Source of the DNA: Fusarium oxysporum f. sp. lycopersici 4287
Taxonomy: Eukaryota; Ascomycota; Sordariomycetes; Hypocreales; Nectriaceae
Direction: 5' to 3'
Assembly: GCF_000149955.1 (NCBI RefSeq)
Contig: NC_030991.1
Coordinates: 2,478,340-2,542,339 of the forward strand
DNA length: 64,000 nt
In this document: in pieces, positions 43,002 through 53,461 of the stretch
How positions within the stretch are numbered: the first letter of the stretch is position 1
Layout of the letters: each line of letters starts with the position of its first letter
Made by a program: the position numbers and the translations under genes
The notes under the pieces: model-generated
What the model saw: the letters and a program-made list of their open reading frames with translations, nothing else
Told to the model about the DNA's origin: nothing
The model's database searches: none

Positions 43002-43864
43002 CTAGCCATCCTGTTTCATATTCAGTATAAACTCAATCTTTCCTTCTAACTCGAGGATCCGATTCCTTGCCATATCCAATACTTGCCCTCTGCTAAGAAC
43101 CTGGCCAAGGCTGGCTGCCGTGTCCCTGCCAGCAAGGCTACGCCCCTGTGCCGCTGGCAGAACTGCGAGAAGCCTTTCAAACTGTGTCTTAAGACGGGCA
43201 CGGTAGTGTTTCTCAACAAGGTTATGGCATTCTCGGGCGCGCAACTGATTGCTTGGAGTTGCGCTACGACGCTTGCGGTTTTTTGATTTGTGTGATGCTG
43301 GTCGAAGTTCAAGTTCACCGTTGGGAGCAGGAAGTGAAATATTCTTGCTGGGGGCCTGTTGATTCGATGGGTTGCTCTCCTCATGAGGACTCAAGGGCCC
43401 ACATGTCGCCCCCCTCGGCGTTCCTGTGTTGGTATCAGGACAAATATAATCAAGGCTCGTCTCAAGTCTCGGTTGGCAGGCCATAGAGAGATCGGCTTCC
43501 AGCAAATCAGAAAGTCCAGATGACCCGAATGTGTTGGTAAAATGCTCAGAAGCCAAATACTCATTCATATTCGATATATGATTCTTGATAGTGGCTGTTG
43601 TTATGACCTTGTAAGTTAAGTAATGGCTCTATCTGTTAGTGTGGAATCAACTCACCCTGCTCCAATGAGCAATCAGGAGGCATCTGTAGACAATTATCAG
43701 TGCACTGGCCATTTAAAGTTAGATTAGGCGAATGTGTAATGCCTAGATATTACTCTCTAAGGCCGATCGTAAATAGCGGTCTGTGAGAAACTTACTTGAA
43801 ACTGCGATTCGTCATACCCTCTGGCAAGGGTGTCAAGGGTGCCATCAACCTCCATGACAGCCAT
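43002..43864 (-). CDS. bHLH transcription factor, canonical basic region (bHLH-2)
   Basis: Exons 43864-43796, 43683-43656 and 43594-43002, introns of 112 and 61 bp with GT-AG ends, 229 residues in frame. The bHLH begins ARECHNLVEKHYRARLKTQF (His156, Glu160, Arg164), fitting the H-x3-E-x3-R E-box reader; after a loop, helix 2 is LSRGQVLDMARNRILELEGK. Exon number and phases equal those of bHLH-1 and the flanking motif (RARECHN) is shared, so the two arose by duplication. The Lys/Arg-rich stretch before the domain could serve as nuclear signal. No lesions seen. Confidence 0.85.
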
Positions 43865-45109
43865 TTGGGCGTTAGGCCAGTGGTTTAAGTCGGTTGGAAA
43901 TTTTAATGAATCTTTCAAAAGGAATATCAGATGATTTACAATGTTGTATTGCAACACTTTACGATATCATCCAGGAGCAACTTACCTTATACAAATGAAT
44001 ATAACCATTCTATCTTATGGCTTACTCTCAACGGGAATTTCAGGGCCAATAACGGACTACATATCAACATAGTGGCGAATCGTATGTCCTATCGACTGAT
44101 GTGAGCAAGTCCAGATCGATCGTATGTCTTAACAGCCGGGCACCTCCACGTCTCTAGAGTTTCATCCACCTATTGATTAGTTATCAGAGTAAAGATAACC
44201 CCACGGAGGAACCGGGTTGGGCGGCCGACTCCGGACCGGTCCCTGGCTTGGCCAACGAAGCCTGGTCTGGATGGCGGTCTAGACCGGTCCATACCTTTAG
44301 TTGGATTTTGATGCGTCAGGTGGAGTGTCATCATCAATATATCTTGAATTTGGCGAGATACTATTATTTGCCGCTAGCCTATTAATTTTGATGGAACGTG
44401 TTGACAACTTTGGCTAAAATAGCTGAGCAGGCGATGCATCTTAGCATGATATTGCGAGCTGGATTGCTGCAATTCGTACTGTATGCGCCTTATCGCAAAG
44501 GATGCCGTGGTTATTGGAAAGTGTCGTGAGAATTCGGCCACTAAAACCTCCTTTTCAAAACCACCCACGTAATAATCATGTGATTGATGAAGAGATGACA
44601 GGCAACATGGAACAGGCCGGATGTGCGTCAAGCTTTGCCAATGCTCTTGTAGCCGTCATCTGACTCTTATTGGTAAGATCTTTTGATTTCTCAGCCATCA
44701 AACTTGACTATGACCATGCTAAATTGAACTCTAAAGGATTGATTTAACCTATTCTCAATGTCGTCTTGTTGTACTGTCTAGATCCTATAACCTCCGCTGG
44801 TAAACCAAAAACAAACACTAACCTAGAAATTACCAACAGTTTTCTATTATGATTCTCCTATCACCTCAACCCGTTCCTCTCTGAGACATCACGCGCTATA
44901 ACCCTCCCCTCCGCGTTCGGTGTCACGACACCGACAAATTGCCCCTCGTCGACAGACCACCGCTGCTGCTGCTGCCTTCTATGAGTGGCGTACAGCGCTG
45001 AGAAATCGATATGCACTAGTGACTGTTTGCACAGACGAAGGATCCTACTTATACAATTTGAATTATACGCCCCTCAAAATAGCATTTCCCTCTCATATTC
45101 ATCACCACT
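43865..45109. other. Divergent intergenic region between bHLH-2 and CBM21 copy 2
   Basis: Promoters of both genes. Contains two copies of GACCGGTCC within 50 bp (44234-44288), a possible binding site for a dimeric factor. Confidence 0.4.
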
Positions 45110-46252
45110 ATGTTTATCGAAACACTCATCGCTCAGGGTCCGTCGACAGAGCCATATGTGACAGTTCCCAGACGCCAGATTACTCAGAATGCATTAACCA
45201 TTCTAACACAAAACTGGACCTGGCGTGAAAGTCTTATGCCTAAACAAGATATCGCTGCATCTCAAGAAACAACGCCAAAAACACTGCAAGATGATGAAAT
45301 AGTCGCCAAAAGGCTCTCCAAACGGCTATCATCCTCGTCGCAGAATGCGAGTAACGGTAGCAAGGAACAGGATTCTTGCCAGTCTCATGTCGGCTCCAAT
45401 CTCTCTACCATCGCTTTCAACAATCAAAAACTAGCAGGGGAGGTTCAAAGGTGGAGAGACTCGGTCCGTAGCCGATGTTCCGAGCCGTTGGAGTCTTGTA
45501 TTCCTCCTGACAAACCTGACGATAAGTCGCCACAAAGTTCAGAGCGACTGCTCCTCAAAGATAAAGTGAAGAAGGATCAAACAGATCTAGACACTCATGG
45601 CAAGTCTTTGGTATCAGGTCTCCGTCAGCCCAGACGACCGAGATCCAGAAACCCCGCATGTACTAAAACGGTGCATTTCGCACCAGATCTGGAACAAATT
45701 TGCCACTTCTACGGCACCGATCGACCATCAGCAGTCAATTCCGTTTCGGCACTTGTTGATGACTGGCGTCGAGACAAAGTCTCATCATCCTCGCACCATG
45801 AATGGCCCTGCAGGCGAGCATCTTCCTACTACTGGGTTATCAACACTCCCAACTTCCCGCAAGATGCTGTGGCTCGCCAATCGATGCCTGTCAGACTCGA
45901 TGAGATAAAGGTTTTGGCTCATGAAACGGCCATCGTGGGAAGTGTTGTCGTAGCAAATCTAGATTTTCACAAATCAGTTGCCTGTCGCTACACTTTAGAC
46001 TATTGGAAGACTGTATCAGAAACTGAGGCGATATATAATGCCGATCAGTGCGGGAGAAATCAAGACTACGATATGTTCATCTTCAAAATCGACTTGACGG
46101 AATATATTGATCTTGGGTATAAGCCCATGTTTCTTTGCATTCGCTATGTAGTGGGTGGCCAAGAGTTTTGGGATAACAATTCTTACGCGAATTTTCAACT
46201 GGATTTTATAAAGATAGGAAGAAGAAAGCAGACGGCACAACTGAAGGTGTAG
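45110..46252 (+). CDS. CBM21 glycogen-targeting regulatory subunit of protein phosphatase 1 (copy 2)
   Basis: Single-exon ORF, 380 residues. Polar N-terminal 180 residues, KTVHF docking motif at 186-190 followed by APDLEQICHF, then CBM21 at about 235-370: NTPNFPQDAVARQSMPVRLD, KSVACRYTLDYWKTVSE, and the closing GGQEFWDNNSYANFQLDF. The two aromatic/Asn patches that contact glycogen in this family (DYWKT and FWDNN) are kept. Longer than copy 1 by 34 residues, mostly in the linker. Expected to recruit PP1 to glycogen in the cytoplasm. It is diverged from copies 1 and 3, so it is the more distant paralogue. Confidence 0.86.
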   Translation: MFIETLIAQGPSTEPYVTVPRRQITQNALTILTQNWTWRESLMPKQDIAASQETTPKTLQDDEIVAKRLSKRLSSSSQNASNGSKEQDSCQSHVGSNLSTIAFNNQKLAGEVQRWRDSVRSRCSEPLESCIPPDKPDDKSPQSSERLLLKDKVKKDQTDLDTHGKSLVSGLRQPRRPRSRNPACTKTVHFAPDLEQICHFYGTDRPSAVNSVSALVDDWRRDKVSSSSHHEWPCRRASSYYWVINTPNFPQDAVARQSMPVRLDEIKVLAHETAIVGSVVVANLDFHKSVACRYTLDYWKTVSETEAIYNADQCGRNQDYDMFIFKIDLTEYIDLGYKPMFLCIRYVVGGQEFWDNNSYANFQLDFIKIGRRKQTAQLKV

Positions 46253-48152
46253 TTGGAAATATGCCTCTACCAGTTTCTACCATCCTAGTTCACCACGTTG
46301 GCGAATAGTAAGATGTTGAAGCCTGCGGCGCAAATAGTCCCAGGTCAATCCATTAATTGCCTAATCAAGTGGCCCGTAGGGTGGAGAGTAACAGACACCT
46401 ACTCGCGAAGCCGCTGATAGTTTGGGCTAGACTAGTCTCATACCCTCTGACGAATGTTATTTTGAGGTTTGTAATCGGCTATCGCGAGTTTCTGCTGAGA
46501 AAAGAGGAAAAGGTAATGTATATATAGCTATCGATAAAACCTGGGAGGACGATACGGTCATTTCAATTGAGGATTTGAGTGCTTTGGGCCTTTATTGTTT
46601 GCATTGTTTGTGGTAATCTGGGTCGCCGTAGGCGATTTGTAACTTATGTATAATTACGCACTCGAGGCGAGTCGTCATGCTCGGGTTGTTTGCTATGGCC
46701 AAGGAAGTGTCCACTGGTAAGGACCAGTTGAGGGTCTATGCTTGCTTACTTGCTTGCTTACCGACGAAGTTGATGGCGACGCCCGCAAGATGCAAAAAAC
46801 ATGAAGGGAATCAATTAGTTCAAGTAAAATATATGAAGAAGACGCATATAGTGATAATGATCTTGACAGCTGTTTTTTATCACATATAGTAGCGTAATCC
46901 GTGGAAATAAGTTAAGCTATAATTAAAGTGAAATGGAAGCAAAATTGCAATTGGACTCTGGCATATCGAACTGCTCTATGGGTGGGCCTGCCTGACGTGT
47001 CAGATTACTCAACGTATCGAGCTGCCAGAAGAAGTTAGCTTCGAGACTGAGTTAGGAGATGACGATCCTGGCCTATCCTTGCCTTTACGCGGGATAATCT
47101 AGATGGTCTGTTAAAGGGGTGATTAGGCCCCTACACCTCGCGGGTATGACCGGCAAGTCATGTTGGGCTGAGTAAATCCTAGAATGGATTCCCTTATTAG
47201 ATTTCTGTGGGAAATTGAACATGAAAATAGATTTTGTTTGTATACACATTTGTTCTAGGCAGTAATTACACATCCCCTAGTTGCTTTCCGCACCATATAT
47301 ATACCAATGGCGTATGTTACCCTATATGAAAAGATCAAAATATGCTGGATCAAATAAACCCACACATTCGGGCCATGAATGGCGTGGACACTCAAAATAA
47401 TACGCTGCCGATATTATAGAAAAACCATCAGTATATTTTACGATTCATATATTGTGCCTTTGTTAATCGTTCGGATATAAGACTGGGGTCCAGATTAGAA
47501 CTACAGTATAAACTATCGCTTGGCTAATGCGTAGGTTTTACCCCAATCTGTTAACAGCGCTAGGCAGGAACCTACCTGAAAACACAATAGGTAAGGACTT
47601 GCCTGACAAGTATCTTCAAGTCCCCATGTTATGACTTGCTGGCTTTCATACCTTCCCCACTGAAAGACTACTCTGGATGAGGTTAGTCATGGACGCGACT
47701 AAGCTTTAGACAGTATACTCACCATCTTGGTGGCGGCATGATCTTTAATCGTCATTGTAATGGAACTGAGATTCGGAGTCTTACTTAGCACCTTAGAACA
47801 AGACAACGTCTTACGGTAAATGTGAAGATTAGAGGAAGGGTTACATGCATGAGTTCCAAGTACATCACCGGCGGGGTTTCCGAATTTACGCAATAGATTC
47901 CTTGGCAACGGGGTTTTTGATCTTGTATTCTTTATGTATACGAGCATGTCAGGTGAGAATAGTACATTTAAAAGTTGCAATCTTTGCTTAGGCTGGAAGG
48001 AAGAGTATTAAAGATTATTCACCATGACTGACGGGCTATTTATTTGACACGGGTTAGAACTAACTATGTCAGCTTCAATGAGTTGTGCGGTGTAACGTAC
48101 ATGCAATCAGAGACTTCGATCACGAAAAAGAAGAACCGAAGAAAAGTCAATC
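46253..48152. other. Gene-poor stretch of 1.9 kb
   Basis: No supported gene, tRNA or terminal repeat. A short TGCTTGCT tandem run is at 46741-46762. Confidence 0.45.
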
Positions 48153-49516
48153 CTATATAACCATGCGCCCATCTTCAGTGCGCCTGAACCTCCTCCATTC
48201 TGGGATCCAAGGATTGTCGATCGGCGTTCGGGGTGAGGTATAATAAGTGATAGTAATCCTAACACTCTCTCCTTCTCGGTCCAGCCTTTCAGTAGCGGAT
48301 GCGGAAGGGAAACCAATTCGAGACTTGCCACCACCGGCAAAGAAAATCATTTTCTCGCGATGAGGCCCCTCATATGAAGTCTCATATAAAGTATCAAAGT
48401 GTAGCTTCGTCATACTTGCCGCCCCGCTGGTACAGTAATCGAAGGTTGACCGAAATGTTCCTGTACATAGTATCATCTTCTCGAGTGATAGCTCACGGAC
48501 TCGTGTCCGCTGAATAAATCCAAGCAGATCCGTCTCTTTGGCAGAAACCCCAGAAAACTTGCAACGCTTTAGGATGGGCAGCCTATCAAGTTCGACTATG
48601 CGCTGTAGAATGGTTTCGTAGTAGAAATGACCGACTAAGGCCGAATAACCCATTGGGATCCGAAGATAATCTATTTCCAAGTTTTCAAGTTGGTTGCATA
48701 GCCAAAGGAGTCTTGAAAGGCCGACAAAGTCGTTTTCATCTTCTGCTTCTGCTTGTACCTCAGCCGCATCGTTCTTGGAGGATCGCCCCACGTCCTGTTT
48801 GTTCTCTTGTAGAGCTCTACGAAACGCGAAAACCCGAGTGGAGAGGCTTATGACCTGAGGGTTGCCAAAGCCTTGGCAAAACCAGAGTCATTCCAGTCAA
48901 TTGCATTGATTTGATCGCTGGCCAGGCTAGGACGCCGTATATTCGGTTCACTAAAGATGTCGAGGCCGTCAATGCGCAAGCTGCTCGCGGCTAATGCAGA
49001 TACAACCGTATCAAACGTGTGCATTGTGCATAGCCACACACTCTTCTGCAAGGGGACTAAAGGCCCTGAATCAAGAGGTAAGGTTGTTTCTCCGCCGTTA
49101 CGGACAATGGCTACTCGTAGCGTAAGCGACTGAAGACCTCCGTTCTTGCTATGTTTTGCAAGCCCATTGAATGCTTGACTAAGTAGATTGACTTCGTGGG
49201 TCCTCCTCATTTCTTCTTTTTGCCAATCACTTTGTCTCCGTGGTTCCCCGATTTTGCACTCAACGATACCTACGAGGTACAGGTGCTGGATTAGAGATCG
49301 AAGACCCCCAGCCTGAGTGCCCTCAGCGAATGTCCGTAGAGCATCAACCGTGACATGGATATGTTTTGAACGAAAGAAGGCCCTGAAACGATACTCAGAG
49401 GATTTCAAGGCAAGTGGTTTGCAGGTAAGGCGAAGATTGCGAATATCGTCCAAGTCTAGCAGCTGAACAATGCATTCGACAACAGGTTCTGGACAACTTT
49501 CCAGACCTAAAGGCAT
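48153..49516 (-). pseudogene. F-box protein gene with one frameshift
   Basis: From ATG 49516 the first 222 codons start with an F-box (LESCPEPVVECIVQLLDLDD, NLRLTCKPLALKSS, residues about 5-45) and continue with leucine-rich-repeat-like stretches. The frame ends at TAA near 48848; moved by one base it continues from just before the stop (VISLSTRVFAFRRALQENKQ) down to 48153, with further leucine-rich text (LWLCNQLENLEIDYLRIP). One lost base near 48858 explains this. F-box proteins bring substrates to SCF ubiquitin ligases. Together about 454 residues. A sequencing error in the window is possible. Confidence 0.65.
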
Positions 49517-50236
49517 GTTTTATATGGATATTAAATAAGCATATGTGTGAGTGAGGCGGTTTGGTACTGCTTGGTGTTCAAGATGGGCATGTGGATTTGT
49601 ATAAAACGGGACAATATATCCAGAGTTAGGTATACTAAGCTGGCAAAATTGCATGGCTTCGACGCTTAGTGGGAACCATTCAAGAATAGGTATGACGAAA
49701 TGGTGGTGGATCAGACAGCTATCCTCTCACCTAGCTGTTGCTGTTGGTCTTGCTTGACTGGATTATGTGACTGGCCCACAGAAAATTATCACATAATGCC
49801 ATTTAGACAGCCCCGTCACCACGACTCACTGGGCCTAAGGTCTGTAGTGGCGTGATGGCAATTGCGGGGTAAGACCGCGGTCAGGAGACACCGTCTCTGA
49901 CCATCAGATTATAGATAGTAAAGTCGATAAGGAAGCACGTCATTATTACAATGCCAAAAACGCTGTCTAGAAGTCAGATCACTTACATAACCCTACTGTT
50001 CCCTACCTGGGTATTCCTAGCGCTGCATTTGAAGGCACCTGCCACTTCAGATCATTATATCAGATCATGTAGAATCCCGTTGAGCCTTAAAACATATTGA
50101 CAAGCAAGTCCTCTCTGTAGAGTCATGGAGCGTCCTCTCCCACCAGGCATAAAGGCCCCGCCTCCTCTAATACTATATACACCCTTGGCAATTGGCTGTC
50201 AGAATAACGAGCTATGAAATAGTTCCATATATTATT
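49517..50236. other. Intergenic upstream of the F-box gene
   Basis: No gene recognised. Confidence 0.45.
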
Positions 50237-51038
50237 GGCAATTGATAGGGGGGCATGACGAATTGATACGCGGGCATGATCCTTAGGGGGGCATGACTTT
50301 TTGTAATACCTGATTGGGCCAAATTCTTCTAGACCCATAAATACCTCTGTGCAAAGGCGGTGAAGCCAGCTCGCTTAACAAGCCCAGATCTCGTCATCGC
50401 TACAGCAGCAATCAGGTTGGGGGAGTGCTTAGACAGGCTTGTATTCAGGTGTCAGGCAACAAAGCCTTATTCTCAATAGAGGAAAAATCCAATTCCCTTA
50501 CGCTCTCAAGGGCAGCTATCTACTTGTTTACTCTCACTACTATGGAAGGAAGAATCTCCTCGTCGCTGCCATGCAGCTCCCATTAACTCCTCCGTCTCCG
50601 AACGCTGGGTTGCGTAGTATGGGCCGATACTTGTTCCCAACACTGCTCGCTGAGGGAGGTCTATTCGGTGGTAACAGTGGGCTTCAGCCAGCTTGTCAGC
50701 TCCTGCAACTGTCGTTTTTGGCGGCGTGATTGATCGCTAGGACTAGGACTGCGGGTTCCACGTCTTAGATTTCTCTATGAGCCGGAAGGAGACTCGGATC
50801 GGGACAAAATGAAGATCCTAATCATTGAGGGTTGGGAGACATGGTGGATAGGAATGGAGAGAGCTTGGTCGCGTCGCACCAGCTGTTAAAGGAGAGCAAG
50901 GCTCGAGGTACTAAGGAGGTTCTGGCAGAATTCTGCTGACACTAACAATTTCTTTTGGACGAATCAGAGGCCATAAAAGTCATGCCCCCTAAGGATCATG
51001 CCCGCGTATCAATTCGTCATGCCCGCGTATCAATTGCC
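50237..51038. mobile_element. Fold-back/MITE-like element with about 65-bp inverted arms
   Basis: Left arm 50237-50301 and right arm 50975-51038 are inverted copies. Each arm carries a repeated unit AATTGATACGCGGGCATGA, followed by CCTTAGGGGGCATGAC; one unit in the left arm is degraded. Similarity decays beyond the arms into TTATTA-rich DNA. The middle (about 670 bp) has an open frame at 50439-50729 without known domain. No clear target duplication; superfamily unknown. Confidence 0.7.
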
Positions 51039-51682
51039 ATATTATTATGGGTCATAATTTCCTAAGAAGTGTCTACAATTGCAGGCGGGCTACTTCCCAA
51101 CAAGCCCATCTTGAAACATTTCATGGGTAACAGAGTGGTATCGCGTAAGCATCGTTATGAGGATGATGCAGCAAACCACCGAAGTGCCTAACATGGAAAT
51201 TATTATAAATAAGATATAATATTTATGTCCCAATCGGTACCTTATCTGTTTTGTGCAAGGTGTGTATGTGTAAATGTATGTCTTCTGCGGTGTTGGCTTG
51301 CTGGACGCTTATTTTTTGCTGCACATTGTAGCATTGTGTGCATAGACGTGCTGGTCGTACCTGGTACCTTTAAATGAAACTTTCCACTACTAAACTCAAT
51401 TTGCTAGGCTGATTTCATAGTACCTACATGTAATTTCAAGAAGTACGCTTCTCTGGGTATAAAATGGCCAGGGCTCGATCTAGGCATCCCATTTTAACTT
51501 ACAAAACGCCCCGCCACTGCCTCAGTATCACTACCCCGTGATGCCCAAAGGATCCATGTATTGGGCTGAGAGGCAACTACTTCATGACGCAGTTTCAAAC
51601 CTTACCTCGAATGACTTCTGACTTGCATCTCTTCCACTACGTACCTTACCTACTAGGTATTTAGCAACAAAAGACCCCACTA
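51039..51682. other. Intergenic upstream of the PI31-like gene
   Basis: No gene recognised; contains the promoter of the PI31-like gene. Confidence 0.45.
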
Positions 51683-52940
51683 ATGAACGCTATCAAGAAC
51701 TCGACATTAAAGACATCACAATCCGTAATGTCAGAACACCTTAGTGTCACCGCCATCCTCAGTGGCATGGCAGACGCTCTCCCTACACATCTTCACAGCG
51801 ATGACTCATCAGATCTCGCATCGTCCTACGAAGCCATCGCTCTCCTTATTCATTCCTACTTGGCCGCCCTTGGATTCAAACTTCAAGGCTTTGACGAAGA
51901 CAAGAAACTACGTAAGTATTCCCTTCCATCCCCACCATGTCTTAGCTGATACCAAAGAAACAGCTGAATGCGAATCGCTGGCTCCTCGCCTACCGCCACA
52001 GTGGAATTCGGGCTTAGACTCTTATAGCTTTTTATACTCGTACAAGCAGTCGGCCATGGCTCTCAGCATCCGTGTCAATCCCATGGGTAAAAAGGTCGAG
52101 ATCCAGGGACTAGCGGTTGGAGATGACAACATTTGTCGTTTTGATCGATCTATTGGCGAACTCGTGAAATCTGATAAACTCCCCATTCGCATTACAATAA
52201 AGGACAATGAGGAAGATCGAAGTGACCTTGCTGAAAAGCTTCGGGGCTTATTTACCTCGGAGCAAGCTATCGCTGGCATGTTCCCCCTTCTTAATGCTTT
52301 CCTCTATTACCTTATACTGATCACCCTTCACAGATATACTTCATGACCTTAAACTCCACATCATCCAGAAATTAATTCCCAAGCTTCAAAGCAAAGGTTA
52401 TGTCGAGCCCGCTAAAGCAGAAGCCAACACCCACTCTGAGAGCAGGGCCCAGGTAGCGCAGGGCCCTAACCGACCTTGCCATGGTGGTCCTATAGTAAAC
52501 TCCTATAGGCCCCCGCCTCCAGCGATTCCACACCCTGAGATGGCCCGTCCTCAACCCTCATCCAGTAGGCGACTTCCCTCCCTCCAGGCTTTGAGGATGA
52601 GTACGAAATGCACCGGCCTTCACGAAGCGGCCTTCAAATGCCTGGTAGATCGCCTTACAATATTGGCCACGATGATTTGAATCCGCCCGGTCTTGGCCCC
52701 CATGATCCTCTTCGTGGTTCTTTCACTGGTGGGTTACCTCAACCCGGTGGTGGCTCGGGTATGCATCCCACCTTTGATGACCCATTGTTTGGAGGTCAAG
52801 GAGACGATGGATCATCCGGCTTCGATCCTCAAGTACCGCCTGGAGCGCGATGGGATCCCACTGGCCCTGGTGGAAACCCCAGATTCCCTGGTCCTAGTAC
52901 CGGAAGGGGAAACAATCGGTTTGGCGGAGACATCATTTAA
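51683..52940 (+). pseudogene. Proteasome inhibitor PI31-like gene with frameshifts
   Basis: Exon 1 51683-51911, GT-AG intron of 52 bp, exon 2 51964-52275, then a probable GC-AG intron (GCATGT...CACAG, 52276-52333) and exon 3. Exons 1 and 2 form the N-terminal PI31 (FP) domain: SSYEAIALLIHSYLAALGFK, LPPQWNSGLDSYSFLYSYKQ. Exon 3 is the Pro/Gly-rich C-terminal part, but it changes frame twice, near 52557 and 52581, before resuming with EDEYEMHRPSRSGLQMPGRS and finishing NRFGGDII at 52940, a typical PI31 end. PI31 binds the 20S proteasome and F-box/p97 partners. The two indels make this copy damaged unless they are sequence errors. Confidence 0.72.
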
Positions 52941-53360
52941 GTATAGTGGTTTATCCATCAGCGGGCTTCCTGGTATGAACAAGAAGGAGGTGCACATCGG
53001 GTTTGGTGGGCCGCAGACACTGGTCATCCGTGAAAAGTCCGAGCGAACCTATACCTCAAGGAACCCTCCTGCAGGTTTTGTCGAAGGCCCATCTATGCAT
53101 GAAGCTATGAAAGGCGATGGCGATGAACACAACAAATCGCAGCCTCAACAGCTAGAAAAGGGGGACAAGCATGACGAAAAGACGAAGTATTAGCTTGCTG
53201 AGCGCAGCGTTGGCGGGTTCTCCTGTGCCTTCAGCTTCCCGTCTCATGTGGATCAGGATAGTGTCAGTACCAGCTTCCAAGACGGCATCCTGAGTATTAT
53301 TAACCTGATGGTCAAGAAACATGAGTCCCCCCGCATCCATATTGAATCAACTTTGGTCAA
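52941..53360 (+). pseudogene. Hsp30-type small heat-shock protein, 5'-truncated and nonsense-mutated
   Basis: In one frame: SGLPGMNKKEVHIGFGGPQT, LVIREKSERTYTSRNPPAGF, a Lys/Glu-rich insert, then TAG, then LAERSVGGFSCAFSFPSHVD, QDSVSTSFQDGILSI, KKHESPRIHIES. This is the alpha-crystallin domain of ascomycete Hsp30, which holds KYW before the SERSVGEF motif; here the Trp codon is TAG at 53191. The N-terminal arm of the family is absent; the readable part starts right behind the PI31 stop. Two lesions, so a pseudogene. Confidence 0.75.
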
Positions 53361-53461
53361 TGTTATCGGCATTTATGTTAGACGGAAAATAGTTGAAGTA
53401 AAAGCCTCCTACATCTTCAGCACTACTTTCTAGGCAAGCATCCAAGTCAAATCCACCAAAA

